Assembly: GCA_963742105.1 (NCBI GenBank)
Contig: CAVUKN010000003.1
Location: forward strand, 294,383 to 358,382
DNA length: 64,000 nucleotides
Direction of reading: 5' to 3'
Source of the DNA: Gp6-AA40 sp963742105
GTDB taxonomy: Bacteria > Acidobacteriota > Vicinamibacteria > Vicinamibacterales > UBA2999
Below are positions 1-7,077 of the stretch, piece after piece. Each line of letters starts with the position of its first letter. Within the stretch, counting starts at the first letter, position 1. A model generated the notes under the pieces. The model was not told where the DNA came from. It searched no databases and was given only the letters and a program-made list of their open reading frames with translations. Both the position numbers and the translations under genes were made by a program.

Positions 1-123
1 AGGCGTGGCCGGCGCCTGCTGGCCCGGAGCGGTTGCACGGCCTCGACCCTGGCCTTGGGCGTCGAGATCACCCGCAACTCCTGCCGCCAGCACCATCGCC
101 GCAATCGCTAGCCACCGACCCAT
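1..123 (-). CDS. Secreted protein, N-terminal fragment
   Basis: Only the first 41 codons lie in the window; the gene runs off the left edge. The start ATG (123-121) follows a strong GGAGG ribosome site on the minus strand. The N-terminus reads MGRWLAIAAMVLAAGVAG, a typical signal peptide, followed by a Gly/Gln/Arg/Pro-rich stretch (QGQGRGRATAPGQQAPATP). No domain is visible, so only export is inferred. It lies downstream of nth on the same strand, separated by a strong inverted repeat, so it is probably a separate transcription unit. Confidence 0.6.
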   Translation of the reverse strand, partial: MGRWLAIAAMVLAAGVAGDLDAQGQGRGRATAPGQQAPATP

Positions 124-136
124 TTTTCCCTCCTTC

Positions 137-198
137 TTAATTGAACCGGGTCTAATTATTTTTGACCACCCAAAATTAATTAGACCCGGTTCAATTAA
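137..198. repeat. Perfect 22-bp inverted repeat (REP-like hairpin or terminator)
   Basis: Arms at 137-158 and 177-198 are perfect reverse complements (TTAATTGAACCGGGTCTAAT and so on) with an 18-nt loop. It is AT-rich in a GC-rich genome and overlaps the nth stop codon. It could terminate nth transcription. The GACCCGGTTCAATTA core also resembles REP hairpins mobilised by REP-associated tyrosine transposases. Confidence 0.8.
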
Positions 199-839
199 CG
201 AACACCAATTTTTGGGCAGTGTTGTGCGATCGCGCAATCCCCGCACCTCGGATGCACCGGCCGGCAGATGTTCTGACCCCACGTCACCAGGTACTGGTTG
301 ATCACCGGCCACCACCGCCGGTCCGTCGCCGCATACAGCGCCTGCTCGGTTGCCTCCGGATCCGGCGTCTGCACCCAGCCGAGACGATTCGAGATCCGAT
401 GCACGTGGATATCGACGCAGATGTTCTGGCGGCTCCGGAACGCGAGAATCAGCACCAGATTGGCGGTCTTGCGGCCGACGCCAGGCAGTGTGACCAGCTC
501 CTCAAGCGTCCCCGGCACGCGGCCGCCGAACCGGGCAACCAGCTGCTCGCAGCAGGCCTTCACGTGACGCGCCTTGGTCTTGTAGAACCCGACGGGATAG
601 ATCAGCTGCTCGATCTCCTCGACCGGCAGCTTCATCATGGCCCGCGGCGTGCGTGCCCGCTTGAACAATCGCGTCGATGCCGCATGCGTCGTCGCATCCT
701 GGGTTCGAGCGGACAGCAATGTCGCGATCAGGACCTGAAACGGATCCTCGGCCTGCGCGTCGGAAATCTTCTCGACCGCCGGGAGCTCGTACTCTCTTAT
801 AGCGATCGCGAGCGCGCGGAGGACGCGATTGGCGCGCAT
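195..839 (-). CDS. nth: Endonuclease III (DNA glycosylase/AP lyase)
   Basis: Base-excision repair enzyme that removes oxidised pyrimidines and cleaves the AP site. About 214 residues, the usual family length. The helix-hairpin-helix LPGVGRKTAN (118-127) carries the catalytic lysine near K124; the catalytic aspartate is in VDIHVHR near D143. A C-x6-C-x2-C-x5-C 4Fe-4S loop (CRPVHPRCGDCAIAQHC) lies near the C-terminus. I chose the ATG at 839 (MRANRVLRAL). The frame stays open to 917, but those 26 residues are encoded by the AATTGACG repeat array and are not expected in the family. Last gene of the minus-strand series that includes the BMC cluster. Confidence 0.95.
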   Translation of the reverse strand: MRANRVLRALAIAIREYELPAVEKISDAQAEDPFQVLIATLLSARTQDATTHAASTRLFKRARTPRAMMKLPVEEIEQLIYPVGFYKTKARHVKACCEQLVARFGGRVPGTLEELVTLPGVGRKTANLVLILAFRSRQNICVDIHVHRISNRLGWVQTPDPEATEQALYAATDRRWWPVINQYLVTWGQNICRPVHPRCGDCAIAQHCPKIGVR

Positions 840-840
840 C

Positions 841-955
841 CGAATTGACGGCTTGACGGATTTACGAATTGACGGATTCATCACCGATTGCACTTCAAGG
901 TGTGTCAAATGCGTCAATTCGTAATTTCGTCAATTCGTCAATTCATGCGACCGGC
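841..955. repeat. AATTGACG short-unit array, inverted pair (family S1)
   Basis: Degenerate AATTGACG / ATTTACG units run rightwards from 841. After a short unique spacer (873-905) their reverse complements (CGTCAATT) run to about 950. The structure can fold into a long imperfect hairpin. It fills the nth to dehydrogenase gap and touches both genes. Confidence 0.85.
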
Positions 956-1887
956 GTCAGTGGCGGATTCCCGGTCAGCACCGCGATCACATTGTGCACG
1001 GCCAGGTCGGCCATCGCCGTCCTGGTCTCGGTCGTGGCGCTGCCGAGATGCGGAGCGAGCACCACGTTTTCGAGCTTCGTCAGGTCCGGGTGCACGTGCG
1101 GTTCGTTCTCGTACACGTCGAGCGCGGCGCCGGCGATGATGCGGTTCTTCAGCGCCCACACGAGCGCAGTCTCGTCAACGACCGGGCCGCGCGAGGTGTT
1201 GATCAGGTAGGCACTGCGTTTCATGCGGGCGAGTGACTTCTGATCGATCAGATGACGCGTCTCGTCGGTGAGCGGGCAGTGGAGGGTGACGACGTCTGAT
1301 GTCGCCATCAGGCGGTCGTATGGCATCGGCTGATACTCGGGCGGGCCGACCACCTTGCGACTCTGATACGCCACCCGCATCCCGAATGCCGCCGCCCGCA
1401 CGGCGACCGCCTGACCAATCCGGCCGAAGCCGATCACACCAAGCTGCTTGCCCCGCAGGTCGCTGCCCAGCATGAAGTCGAGCGCCCACCCCTTCCATCC
1501 GCCGGCGCGTACCAGGCGATCGCCTTCCACGATCCGCCTCGTGATGGCGAGAATCAGCGCCCACGTCAAATCGGCCGATGCTTCCGTCAACACATCCGGC
1601 GTGTTCGTGACGATCACGCCACGCTCACGCGCCGCCGCCACGTCGATGTTGTTGTAACCGACGGCTACGTTCGCGACGATCTTCAGGTCCGGACACGCCT
1701 CGAGCACCGCCCGCGTCACCGGCGTCGTCAGCACGCTGATCAGGCCGTGCTTGCCCTGCAGCCGCGCGATCAGTTCCTCCTGCGTAGGTTCCGCGCCGCT
1801 GTACACCTCGACGTCACACGACTCTTCCAGTCGTGAGAGTGCGACGGACGGAATGCGACGGGCAACGAGGACGGAAGGATTAGACAT
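943..1887 (-). CDS. D-2-hydroxyacid dehydrogenase (glyoxylate/hydroxypyruvate reductase type)
   Basis: NAD(P)-dependent oxidoreductase of 314 residues, normal family length. The Rossmann motif GFGRIGQAVA lies near the middle. The substrate-binding arginine is in NTSRGPVVDE, and the catalytic Glu and His are in the C-terminal part (YENEPHVHPDL, APHLGSATTETR). Exact substrate (glyoxylate, hydroxypyruvate, D-lactate) cannot be read from sequence. It follows the BMC shell genes on the same strand, where a hydroxyacid dehydrogenase could reoxidise or reduce a product of the aldolase pathway; that link is inference. The last codons run into the S1 repeat. Confidence 0.9.
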   Translation of the reverse strand: MSNPSVLVARRIPSVALSRLEESCDVEVYSGAEPTQEELIARLQGKHGLISVLTTPVTRAVLEACPDLKIVANVAVGYNNIDVAAARERGVIVTNTPDVLTEASADLTWALILAITRRIVEGDRLVRAGGWKGWALDFMLGSDLRGKQLGVIGFGRIGQAVAVRAAAFGMRVAYQSRKVVGPPEYQPMPYDRLMATSDVVTLHCPLTDETRHLIDQKSLARMKRSAYLINTSRGPVVDETALVWALKNRIIAGAALDVYENEPHVHPDLTKLENVVLAPHLGSATTETRTAMADLAVHNVIAVLTGNPPLTPVA

Positions 1888-2016
1888 CGGAATTGACGAA
1901 TTGACGAATTGACGAAGTTACGAATTGATTGTCGGATTGCACTGAAGGCTCCGTTTGCTCCGGCACCTCCGAAATTCGTCAATCCGTAAATTCGTCAATT
2001 CGTAAATTCGAGCCTC
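1885..2016. repeat. AATTGACG short-unit array, inverted pair (family S1)
   Basis: Four near-identical AATTGACG units begin at the dehydrogenase start codon. A unique spacer of about 50 bp follows (including CTCCGTTTGCTCC), then CGTCAATT/CGTAAATT units to 2012. It occupies the whole 129-bp gap and leaves almost no room for an independent promoter. Confidence 0.85.
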
Positions 2017-2232
2017 TCAGTGCCCATAGCTCTTGCAGTACCCGCAGTGATTGCAGGCCACGCCGGGCTCGATGATGCAGGCGTCGCCCTGGGCGGGAAT
2101 CACGAACAGGGCGTGGCTCGCGTGCTGGTGCACGGACGGAAGGGGCACGACGCTCGGGTCTGGTGGCACCGTGCTGCCGCCGTGCTGCGCGATGACGCTG
2201 CGGACCAATGCGCGGAGCTCCTGTTCGGTCAC
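2017..2232 (-). CDS. Small Cys-rich protein of the BMC cluster
   Basis: 71 residues with a GTG start whose GTGA overlaps the stop of the upstream BMC-P gene, so translation is probably coupled. Residues 1-16 (MTEQELRALVRSVIAQ) form a predicted amphipathic helix like the encapsulation peptides that target enzymes into microcompartments. A Gly/Pro/Ser linker follows, then a short domain ending in CNHCGYCKSYGH. The three cysteines and terminal histidine could bind metal or an Fe-S cluster. I do not recognise a named family. Context and helix suggest a luminal redox or metal protein; this is inference. Confidence 0.75.
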   Translation of the reverse strand: MTEQELRALVRSVIAQHGGSTVPPDPSVVPLPSVHQHASHALFVIPAQGDACIIEPGVACNHCGYCKSYGH

Positions 2233-2531
2233 GCCGTCACCCCGTCATGCGCGCGGGCGTCGATGTCCACGCTGTCAACGATACCAATCACGGCAGCGTC
2301 AACCGGCGCACCCTTGCGGCCGAGCGCTTCTCCGGCGGCTCGACCTTCAATGACGATCAGCACTTTTTCGTGAACGCCGGCACCGACGGAATCGACCGCG
2401 AGCAGCGCCACGCCCTTCGGCTGGTCGTCGAGCGTCACCGGCTGGACGAGCAGGAGCTTGGCACCTTCGAACTTGCGGTGCTTGTGCGTCGCGACGACGG
2501 TTCCGATGACGCGAGCGATCTGCAATGGCAA
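2229..2531 (-). CDS. Microcompartment vertex protein BMC-P (EutN/CcmL family)
   Basis: 100 residues, normal length for a pentameric shell vertex protein. It opens with MPLQIARVIGTVVATHKHRK, contains the family pattern LLLVQPVTLDD and LLAVDSVGAGVHEKVLIV, and ends in a short GIVDSVDID strand. Such proteins cap the twelve vertices of the icosahedral shell. It is the most divergent of the three paralogues: HKHRK replaces the usual TRKDP loop, and there is an extended C-terminus. It overlaps the downstream Cys-rich gene by 4 bp. Confidence 0.93.
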   Translation of the reverse strand: MPLQIARVIGTVVATHKHRKFEGAKLLLVQPVTLDDQPKGVALLAVDSVGAGVHEKVLIVIEGRAAGEALGRKGAPVDAAVIGIVDSVDIDARAHDGVTA

Positions 2532-2534
2532 TTC

Positions 2535-2885
2535 CTGGATTGAAAAATTGACGAATTGATCGTGACCACGGAGGTGACGGAGCCAACGGGATCACAAACG
2601 GAGGAACGGGGAAACGGGGACGAACGGGGGGCTGCCGACTCGGCCCGCTTCGCGGGCCATACGGGCATACGAGAGGACCAAACACAAGCCGCTCTCCAGC
2701 CGTGTGCGGTTTGTGTTTGGCCCTCTCGTGTGCCCGGGCCGCCGTAGGCGGCAGTCGGCAGCCCGCACGATCCCCAGCCAGCTCAATCGGCCCGTTCGTC
2801 CCCGTTCCCCCGTTTCCCCGTTTGTGAAAACCGTTACCTCCGCGATCTTCGTCCCCGTGGCCTCCGTAATCTCCGCCACCGGATT
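2535..2885. repeat. ~300-bp composite palindrome E1 (family S7 arms, conserved core)
   Basis: Outer arms are degenerate ACGGGGA/ACGGAGG units (2565-2630) and their reverse complements (2775-2875). The core (2627-2765) contains a GGCCCGCTTCGCGGGCC hairpin, then GAGAGGACCAAACACAAGCCG and its complement CGGTTTGTGTTTGGCCCTCTC, and terminal GGCTGCCGAC / GTCGGCAGCC. The same core recurs at 5129, 15443 and 15962. It separates two shell genes. No credible gene is seen in it; frames through it only translate the repeats. Confidence 0.85.
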
Positions 2886-2952
2886 GAGTGATCGGTCGAC
2901 CTATCGGTTGCTACCGGATTCTCGCCTGCGTGTCTCCAGATTCGTCAATCCG

Positions 2953-3234
2953 TCATTTCGCAAATTCGTCAATCACATCGTACGAGTCCACGATCCCGAC
3001 CACACCAGCATCAGCGGGTACTTCGACGGGATAGAAGGGGAAGCTCGCTTCCTTGCCGCGCACGAAGAACACCGTCTCGCCGACGCCAGCTCCGACCGCG
3101 TCGACGGCGACGAGCGTCCGGCCAATCGCGCTGCCATTGGGGGCCAGCGGCTGCAGGACGAGCAGCGGCACACCCGTCAGGTTCGGATCCTTGCGCGTGA
3201 TCACGACGTCGCCGATGACGCGGGCTATCTGCAA
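2953..3234 (-). CDS. Microcompartment vertex protein BMC-P (EutN/CcmL family)
   Basis: 93 residues starting MQIARVIGDVVITRKDPNL, with LLVLQPLAPNG and LVAVDAVGAGVGETVFFVRG, the pore-region signature of EutN/CcmL pentamers. The insert FPFYPVEVPADAGVVG distinguishes it from the other two copies. Three non-identical vertex proteins beside a class II aldolase is the arrangement known for several sugar-phosphate-degrading microcompartments. S1 repeat units lie on both sides. The last residues (VIDEFAK) are encoded by a repeat unit, so the true C-terminus may once have been shorter. Confidence 0.93.
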   Translation of the reverse strand: MQIARVIGDVVITRKDPNLTGVPLLVLQPLAPNGSAIGRTLVAVDAVGAGVGETVFFVRGKEASFPFYPVEVPADAGVVGIVDSYDVIDEFAK

Positions 3235-3244
3235 GAGGTGATTC

Positions 3245-3362
3245 CTGAATTTACGAATTGACGAATTTGCGAATTGACGGATTCATTGTGGGATTGAATG
3301 CGAAAGCGAACGCTCCGTGCCTCCAATTCGCCAATCCGTAAATTCGTCAATTCGTCAATTCA
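3245..3362. repeat. AATTGACG short-unit array, inverted pair (family S1)
   Basis: Units AATTTACG/AATTGACG at 3249-3285, a spacer containing ATTGTGGGATTGAATGCG, then CGTCAATT units at 3330-3362. It fills the gap between two BMC-P genes. Confidence 0.85.
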
Positions 3363-3370
3363 CGGATCGT

Positions 3371-3646
3371 TCAGTCTCCCGCCGACACTTCCACCGCGTC
3401 GATGATGCCGACGATGGCTGCGTCAACTGGACAGTCTTTCATTCCGGAGGCCATGCGCGCTGAACTGCCGCTGACGATGAGGACGGTCTCGCCGACGCCG
3501 GCGTCCACGGTATCGACGGCCACCAGGTAATTGCCTTCGGCTTTGCCGTGCGGGTCCATCGGGCGCGCCACCAGCAGCTTGTTGCTGACGAGGCGCGGGT
3601 CCTTGCGGGTGGCAACGACGGTCCCGACGATGCGGGCGATGATCAT
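3371..3646 (-). CDS. Microcompartment vertex protein BMC-P (EutN/CcmL family)
   Basis: 91 residues and the most canonical of the three vertex proteins: MIIARIVGTVVATRKDPRL, LLVARPMDPHG, YLVAVDTVDAGVGETVLIV, SGSSARMA and a final VDAAIVGIIDAVEV strand. The family forms pentamers that close the shell. It is first of the three vertex genes downstream of the BMC-H gene, separated from it by an AATTCAG repeat array rather than the tight spacing usual in BMC operons. Confidence 0.95.
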   Translation of the reverse strand: MIIARIVGTVVATRKDPRLVSNKLLVARPMDPHGKAEGNYLVAVDTVDAGVGETVLIVSGSSARMASGMKDCPVDAAIVGIIDAVEVSAGD

Positions 3647-3655
3647 GGAGGGCGG

Positions 3656-3768
3656 TAATCGAATTCAGAATTCAGAATGCAGAATTCAGAATGCGAATGC
3701 AGAAGCAGAATTCAGAATTCAAAGCACTGTTTCCATTCTGAATTCTGCATTCTGCATTCTGAATTTAA
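3656..3768. repeat. AATTCAG/AATGCAG heptad array, inverted pair (family S2)
   Basis: About nine 7-bp units (AATTCAG, AATGCAG, AAGCAG) at 3659-3722 face CTGAATT/CTGCATT units at 3736-3766, with a 13-nt spacer. The repeat abuts the BMC-H stop codon. A second copy of this family lies at 37957-38122. Confidence 0.88.
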
Positions 3769-4061
3769 GCCTTGGCCCCCGCGTTCGACTTGCCGATCGG
3801 CAAGGTGTCCTCGAGGTTGGCGTGGGGCCGCGGGATGACGTGCACGGACACGAGCTCACCGACGCGCCGCGCGGCTGCGGCACCGGCGTCGGTGGCAGCC
3901 TTCACCGCGGCCACGTCGCCGCGCACGATCGCGGTCACGTAACCGGCACCGATCTTTTCCCAGCCGACCAGCGTGACCTTGGCGGCCTTGACCATGGCGT
4001 CAGCCGCCTCAATCATGGCGACCAGCCCCTTGGTCTCGATCATGCCCAACGCCTCACCCAT
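3765..4061 (-). CDS. Microcompartment shell protein BMC-H
   Basis: 98 residues from the ATG at 4061: MGEALGMIETKGLVAMIEA starts the hexameric BMC-H fold, followed by ADAMVKAAKVTLVGWEKIGAGYVTAIVRGDVAAVKAATDAG and VSVHVIPRPH. This protein tiles the facets of the shell, and the KIGAG segment lines the central pore. The frame stays open upstream to 4127, but the extra 22 residues come from the AATTGACG repeat, so the family-conserved start at 4061 is preferred. It is the only BMC-H gene in the window and no BMC-T gene is seen. Confidence 0.96.
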   Translation of the reverse strand: MGEALGMIETKGLVAMIEAADAMVKAAKVTLVGWEKIGAGYVTAIVRGDVAAVKAATDAGAAAARRVGELVSVHVIPRPHANLEDTLPIGKSNAGAKA

Positions 4062-4065
4062 AGAT

Positions 4066-4160
4066 CCTCGCAATTGACGAATGGACGAATTTACGATTCG
4101 ACGAATTTCAGTGTGAAATCGCGCCAATCCAATCCGTCAATTCGTTTCGCATTTCGTAAA
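4066..4160. repeat. AATTGACG short-unit array, inverted pair (family S1)
   Basis: AATTGACG, AATGGACG, AATTTACG and ATTCGACG units at 4069-4108, a spacer, then CGTCAATTCG and CATTTCGTAAACG at 4135-4160. It lies between the aldolase and the BMC-H gene. Confidence 0.8.
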
Positions 4161-4172
4161 CGCACACACGGC

Positions 4173-5054
4173 TCATCGCAGGTTGCGCACAGCATCAGCG
4201 ATCAGTTGTGTCAGTTCCGCGTATGTTAGCCGAATTTCACCGGTATCGCTTGCCGCACGCACCTTGGCTCGCAGCGCCGCCCCACCGTCAGCGGGCGCGG
4301 CGGCGACAAGGCGCTCGGACGCCGATACGGGAGCCTCGAGCACCTGGCACAGCACCTGGTCGCCGGCCGCGGCATCGGCCGGGTCGGCACAGAGCGGAGC
4401 GGGAGCAGCAATGCCGTAGGTGCCTCGCAGGCCCTGCAGGCGTTCCACCTCATCGCGAGAAATCAGGTGCTCGCGGCCAAGTAAGCGGGCCACCAGGCTG
4501 ATTTTTGCGAAGTGCTCGATCGTCTCCATCTTGTGGTACGCGGCGGTGACGGAGTCGCCGCAGGTCACCGCACCGTGGTTGGCGAGGAGGATGCCGTCGT
4601 GAGCCTTGATGTACTTGCGCACGGCCTCGGGGAGTTCGGCCGTCGATGGCGTGGCGTATTCGGCAATCGGGATGCTGCCGAGCGTGGTGATGACCTCTGC
4701 CAGAACGGCGCGGGTCAGCGGAATTCCCGCGACCGCGAACCCGGTGGCCAGCGGCGGATGGGCATGCACGACCGCGTTCACGTCCGGGCGGTTCCGGTAG
4801 ATCTCGATGTGCATCTTGAGCTCGGACGACGCCTTGCGATCGCCGGAGATCCGGTTGCCCTCGTAGTCGACGATCACCATCATGTCGGGCGTCATGTAGC
4901 CCTTCGACACGGCCGTCGGCGTGGTGATCAAGCGCTGATCGTCGAGGCGCGCGCTGATGTTGCCGTCGTTCGAGGCGACATAGCCGCGCGCGTACATGCG
5001 GCGGCCGACCTCGACGATCTCGGCACGGAGCTGCTCCTCGACGCGCGTGCTCAT
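4173..5054 (-). CDS. Class II aldolase (fuculose/rhamnulose-phosphate aldolase type) of the BMC
   Basis: 293 residues. The N-terminal ~210 residues are a zinc-dependent class II aldolase/adducin domain: SNDGNISARL phosphate-binding loop, Glu near SSELKMHIE, zinc histidines in VVHAHPPLATGF and a third in LLANHGAVTCG. Family members cleave L-fuculose- or L-rhamnulose-1-phosphate to DHAP plus lactaldehyde; the substrate here is not certain. Residues ~215-293 are an Ala/Pro-rich extension ending in a helix, LTYAELTQLIADAVRNL, which looks like a C-terminal encapsulation peptide. First gene of the BMC cluster. No CoA-acylating aldehyde dehydrogenase or phosphotransacylase lies in the window. Confidence 0.93.
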   Translation of the reverse strand: MSTRVEEQLRAEIVEVGRRMYARGYVASNDGNISARLDDQRLITTPTAVSKGYMTPDMMVIVDYEGNRISGDRKASSELKMHIEIYRNRPDVNAVVHAHPPLATGFAVAGIPLTRAVLAEVITTLGSIPIAEYATPSTAELPEAVRKYIKAHDGILLANHGAVTCGDSVTAAYHKMETIEHFAKISLVARLLGREHLISRDEVERLQGLRGTYGIAAPAPLCADPADAAAGDQVLCQVLEAPVSASERLVAAAPADGGAALRAKVRAASDTGEIRLTYAELTQLIADAVRNLR

Positions 5055-5055
5055 G

Positions 5056-5415
5056 TCATGAGTGGGGACAACGGAGAGTTCGGAGGCAACGGGATCACAA
5101 ACGGAGGAACTGGGAAACGGGGACGAACGGAGGGGCTGCCGACGCGGCCCGCTTCGCGGGCCATGCCGGGCTCACGAGAGGACCAAACACAAGCCGCTCT
5201 CGACCCGCCTGCGGTTTGTGTTTGGCCCTCTCGTGTGCCCGGGCCGCCGTAGGCGGCAGTCGGCAGCCCCGCAGACCCGCCATCATCAGCTCGCCAGCCC
5301 CCGTTCGTCCCCGTTCCCCCGTTTCCCCGTTTGTGAAAACCGTTGCCTCCGCGGCCTCCGTCGCCGTTGCCTCCGCAATCTCCGTCCCCGTGGCCTCCGT
5401 AACCTCCCCCGCCTC
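5056..5415. repeat. ~330-bp composite palindrome E2
   Basis: Second copy of the composite element. S7 units (ACGGAGG, ACGGGGA) at 5070-5128, conserved core at 5129-5268 (GGCTGCCGAC ... GTCGGCAGCC with the ACCAAACACAAGCCG stem), inverted S7 units from 5305, then alternating CCTCCG-type units to about 5412. It separates the BMC cluster from the YHS-TPR genes. Frames through it encode only repeat peptides. Confidence 0.85.
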
Positions 5416-5417
5416 GG

Positions 5418-5669
5418 TCACCGCCGGAACTCCCGCCTGCACTTCTCCGAACAGAAGTAGAACGTCTCACCCCGCGCAGTCACCGACAGCTCCTGTCGCG
5501 GCGCCACGAAGGTGCCGCACACGGGATCGCGCATCAGTTTCATCGACGGCTTGATCGACCGCTTGCGCTGCGACGATCCGCCCGCCCCCTGGACAATCCC
5601 GTCCACCACCCGCCAGAACGCCTGCGCGATCAGCAGGAACAGGATCCCCAGCAGCAGGATGCGGATCAC
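5418..5669 (-). CDS. Membrane-anchored YHS-domain protein
   Basis: 83 residues from a GTG at 5669 whose GTGA overlaps the stop of the TPR gene. Residues 1-15 (VIRILLLGILFLLIAQAF) form a single membrane segment. Residues ~50-80 are a YHS-type metal-binding module with MRDPVCGTFV and FYFCSEKCRREF (Cys pattern C...C-x3-C). YHS modules bind metals or serve as metallochaperone domains. The 4-bp overlap indicates coupled expression with the TPR protein, itself membrane-anchored. Exact function is unknown. Confidence 0.85.
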   Translation of the reverse strand: MIRILLLGILFLLIAQAFWRVVDGIVQGAGGSSQRKRSIKPSMKLMRDPVCGTFVAPRQELSVTARGETFYFCSEKCRREFRR

Positions 5670-6304
5670 TGATTCGTCGGCGCACCACCCGCGCGCGCTC
5701 CGGACTGAGACGCGGCAATACCTTCCAGACCACGCTGCGCCGCCTGTGCCTCGGGACTGTTGGGCGCCAGCTCCACGACCTTGCGCCACGATTCCGCGGC
5801 GCCGTTCAAATCCTGCTTGCCGAACGCGAGGACGATGCCCTTGTTGAGGAGCGTCTTGGCGTGCTTCGGATCGATGCGCAGCGAGTTCTCGAACTGCTTG
5901 AGCGCTTCATCTGCCCGGTTCGTGTAGTAGTAGCTCACGCCGAGATCGGTGCTGGCATCCGCATTCTTCGGGTCGATCGCCAGCGCCTTCTCGTACCAAT
6001 TGATGGCTTCAGGATAGCGCTCGGCGTCGAAGTAGGTGTTCCCGAGCTGCACCGCAGCACCGGCGTTCTTCGGGTCGCTGTTCAGGATCGTGGTGAGTTG
6101 CTGGACGCGCGCCTCGTCGAGCACCTTGGCCTGCTGGCCCGAGGCGGATGCCGATTGCGACTGCTGCTGCTGCTGAGTTCCTCCAGCGGCCTGCGCAACC
6201 GGCGCCACGGCGCGGGCAGGCTGCTGCTGGGTAGCAATGATCCAACCGAGGATGATGCCAAAGCACATCCCCGCGATGGTGTACACGATGGATTCGGCCT
6301 TCAT
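5666..6304 (-). CDS. Membrane-anchored TPR protein
   Basis: 212 residues from the ATG at 6304 (MKAESIVYTIAGMCFGIILG), an N-terminal membrane anchor. A Gln/Ala/Ser-rich linker (~30-60) leads to about four tetratricopeptide repeats: AGAAVQLGNTYFDAERYPEA, ADASTDLGVSYYYTNRADEA, AKTLLNKGIVLAFGKQDLNG and a final partial one. TPR domains scaffold protein complexes. The long Q run contains (CAG/CTG)n codons. It is operonic with the YHS gene and closely follows the hydrolase gene, whose stop lies 18 bp upstream of this start. Confidence 0.88.
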   Translation of the reverse strand: MKAESIVYTIAGMCFGIILGWIIATQQQPARAVAPVAQAAGGTQQQQQSQSASASGQQAKVLDEARVQQLTTILNSDPKNAGAAVQLGNTYFDAERYPEAINWYEKALAIDPKNADASTDLGVSYYYTNRADEALKQFENSLRIDPKHAKTLLNKGIVLAFGKQDLNGAAESWRKVVELAPNSPEAQAAQRGLEGIAASQSGARAGGAPTNQ

Positions 6305-6321
6305 GCGGGTGACTGTCGATC

Positions 6322-7077
6322 TTAGTTCACGCCCAGCATCCGCTGGAACCACTCGAGCAGCATGCTCGTGAGGTCGGGCTCGGCGGCGAGCAACGGCACC
6401 CCGTGGGACGCCGCCTCGCCCAGAAAGGTTTCGCGCGGCCCGTTCGCGTCTTTGGTCAGCTCGCGGGCGGAGCGCACCGCGTACGGGTCGTGCCGGCTGG
6501 CCACGAACAGCACCGGCCTGGCCCCGATCTGGCGAAGCGGTCCCTCGATGTGGACGCCACGGTAGTCACTCGACGGGGAGATGATCGCCACGGCCTTGAT
6601 TCGCGGGTCCGCCGCCGCGGCAATGGCGCCGAGGCTTCCGCCCAGAGAGGCACCCGCCACCGCGATCGCGGATGGACGAACGCCGGCCTGGGCCATCAGC
6701 CAGCTCACGCCGCCACGCACCACCACGCTCCATCTCGCCAAATCCCGGGCATCGCCGGGTGCCGTCGTGCCCGGAAGGTCGATGGTCAGCGCGGTCATGT
6801 TCTGATCGGCCAACCGCTGGGCAATGGCCTGCCACTCGTCACGCGTGTGGCCGAGTGCCGGGACCAGAACGATTGCGGGGGCTGGGACGTGACTCGCGTC
6901 GAACACCGTAGCGTTGACCGTCCGGCCATCGTCCGCACGGAACGTCACGAGTCGGCCAGCAGCGGCAGCATCGCTCGCCCATAAGCAGCACAACAGCACG
7001 CTCAGTGGGACGAGCCTGGTTAGGCTCGCCAACGCGGACCTGACAAGGTCCGCGCCACGATCGTCAAGCCAGCACAT
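6322..7077 (-). CDS. Secreted alpha/beta hydrolase
   Basis: 251 residues. Signal peptide near residues 17-40 (VPLSVLLCCLWASDAAAAG). The fold carries a nucleophile elbow GASLGG (Ser near 140), an acid in VASRHDPYA and the catalytic His in EAASHGVP, so it is probably an active serine esterase or peptidase-like hydrolase of unknown substrate. The start overlaps the pdxJ stop by 14 bp. The n-region before the signal peptide (GADLVRSALASLTRL) is encoded by two GC mini-hairpins (7020-7062), so the repeat has been absorbed into the coding sequence. Confidence 0.82.
   Translation of the reverse strand: MCWLDDRGADLVRSALASLTRLVPLSVLLCCLWASDAAAAGRLVTFRADDGRTVNATVFDASHVPAPAIVLVPALGHTRDEWQAIAQRLADQNMTALTIDLPGTTAPGDARDLARWSVVVRGGVSWLMAQAGVRPSAIAVAGASLGGSLGAIAAAADPRIKAVAIISPSSDYRGVHIEGPLRQIGARPVLFVASRHDPYAVRSARELTKDANGPRETFLGEAASHGVPLLAAEPDLTSMLLEWFQRMLGVN

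Noticed and set aside
840..917. Longer nth start at 917
   Set aside because: The extra residues are encoded by the AATTGACG repeat and are absent from the enzyme family.
2592..2879. Small genes inside composite palindromes (for example repeats of EVTEATGTEIAE-like peptide)
   Set aside because: The peptides merely translate the ACGGAGG units, occur in several frames and lack ribosome sites.
4062..4127. Longer BMC-H start at 4127
   Set aside because: The added residues come from the repeat; BMC-H proteins start at the MGEALGMIETKG-like segment.
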